From assembly GCA_002394535.1 (NCBI GenBank), contig DGUG01000094.1, forward strand, positions 1 through 15,146: a stretch of 15,146 nucleotides of DNA. Reading direction: 5' to 3'. The stretch comes from Lachnospiraceae bacterium UBA4316 (GTDB taxonomy: Bacteria > Bacillota > Clostridia > Lachnospirales > Lachnospiraceae). The notes beneath the pieces are model-generated. The model was given only the letters and a program-made list of their open reading frames with translations, was not told the origin of the DNA and ran no database searches. Each line of letters begins with the position of its first letter. The first letter of the stretch is position 1. Made by a program: the position numbers and the translations under genes. Of the stretch, positions 14,698 to 15,146 are shown piece by piece.

Positions 14698-15146
14698 ATG
14701 AACGATAACGAAAAAACCGAAAAAAAACAAAATATTCTGGCGGGATTTCTGGAATTCTTCTACGGAAATTTTGTGGTTCTGCTGATGGGATTCATCTCCC
14801 TGCCGCTGCTTACAAGGATACTGTCTACCGACGAGTACGGCAGATCCAATCTTTTTTTATCGGCTGTTTCCATTATTTACATTTTTGCCATTCTTGGCCT
14901 CGATCAGTCATATATAAGGTACTTCTACAGTGAAGGCGTCGACGAGAGAAAATTGTTTGGGCAGTGCCTTAAGGCACCGCTTGTGCTTATTGTTGTCCTG
15001 TCCGGAGTGTATCTGGCCTTCTCGGGATTTTTTAACAGGATTTTGTTCGGAAAGGGAGGATTCGACGTTACCCTTCTGGTAATAGCTTATACGCTGACTT
15101 CCGTCTTCGAAAGATTCCTGTTTTTAAACATAAGGATGCAGCAGAG
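14698..15146 (+). CDS. Second Wzx-like polysaccharide flippase (MOP superfamily), 3'-truncated by window edge
   Basis: The frame is open from ATG 14698 to the right edge (149 codons). An in-frame TAA at 14674-14676 excludes a longer N-terminus. After a short, Lys/Asn-rich cytosolic start come hydrophobic spans: ILAGFLEFFYGNFVVLLMGF, then the family loop ISLPLLTRILSTDEYGRSN, a second span (SAVSIIYIFAILGLDQSYI, with RYFYSEG after it), a third (PLVLIVVLSGVYLAFSGFF) and the start of a fourth. The layout matches the N-terminal third of Wzx/RfbX flippases and parallels the gene at 5668, but the two are clearly diverged. No Shine-Dalgarno box precedes the ATG, unlike most genes here. It would export a lipid-linked glycan, possibly from a second module that continues downstream. 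Confidence 0.85.
   Translation, partial: MNDNEKTEKKQNILAGFLEFFYGNFVVLLMGFISLPLLTRILSTDEYGRSNLFLSAVSIIYIFAILGLDQSYIRYFYSEGVDERKLFGQCLKAPLVLIVVLSGVYLAFSGFFNRILFGKGGFDVTLLVIAYTLTSVFERFLFLNIRMQQ

Noticed and set aside
14711..14727. A6 and A8 runs near the start of the second flippase, and another A8 at 10728-10735 in the sugar transferase, as phase-variation tracts
   Set aside because: Runs of seven or eight A or T also occur at 1551 and 12273 in other genes, so this is background for the base composition. Strain comparison would be needed to claim slippage.

Overview
The window is a fragment of a large surface-polysaccharide (capsule, exopolysaccharide or cell-wall glycan) biosynthesis cluster. 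It holds thirteen genes, all on the + strand and packed almost without gaps. The first gene is cut by the left edge and the last by the right edge. No stretch longer than about 26 bases lacks a gene, and I see no tRNA, rRNA, CRISPR array, insertion sequence, integrase or convincing terminator. Moderate GC, heavy use of AGA and ATA codons, purine-rich Shine-Dalgarno sites and the mix of gene families suggest a Gram-positive clostridial bacterium, probably Lachnospiraceae (Butyrivibrio-like). That assignment is inference from style, not from a marker gene.

Layout, left to right: (1) 3' part of a non-hydrolysing UDP-GlcNAc 2-epimerase of the WecB/FnlC type; (2) a WbsX-family (GH99-like) protein; (3) a GT2 glycosyltransferase; (4) a capsule-synthesis (KpsC/KpsS-like) protein; (5) a NeuB-family nonulosonic acid synthase; (6) a Wzx-like flippase; (7) a fused protein with an N-terminal NeuA-like CMP-sugar synthetase and a C-terminal PseG/SpsG-like UDP-sugar hydrolase; (8) a GT4 glycosyltransferase with an unusual charged N-terminal extension; (9) a membrane phosphoglycosyl transferase that probably starts the repeat unit on undecaprenyl phosphate; (10) a GT2; (11) and (12) two GT4 enzymes; (13) the start of a second Wzx-like flippase, open at the right edge.

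How they fit together: genes 5 and 7 make and activate a nonulosonic acid (sialic-, legionaminic- or pseudaminic-acid-like). Gene 1 makes an epimerised UDP-HexNAc. Gene 9 loads the first sugar phosphate on the lipid carrier, and genes 2, 3, 4, 8, 10, 11 and 12 are candidates for extending the chain. Genes 6 and 13 are candidates for flipping lipid-linked units. No Wzy polymerase, chain-length regulator, ligase, or PseB/PseC/PseH (or LegB/C/H) gene is in view, so the pathway must be completed outside the window or use a different route.

Most interesting points: the NeuA-PseG fusion without the usual partner enzymes; the KpsC/S-like protein directly upstream of neuB as a candidate CMP-nonulosonate transferase; two flippases with a lipid-initiating transferase between them, suggesting two joined modules; and a perfect extended -10 promoter motif built into the stop codon just before the second flippase.
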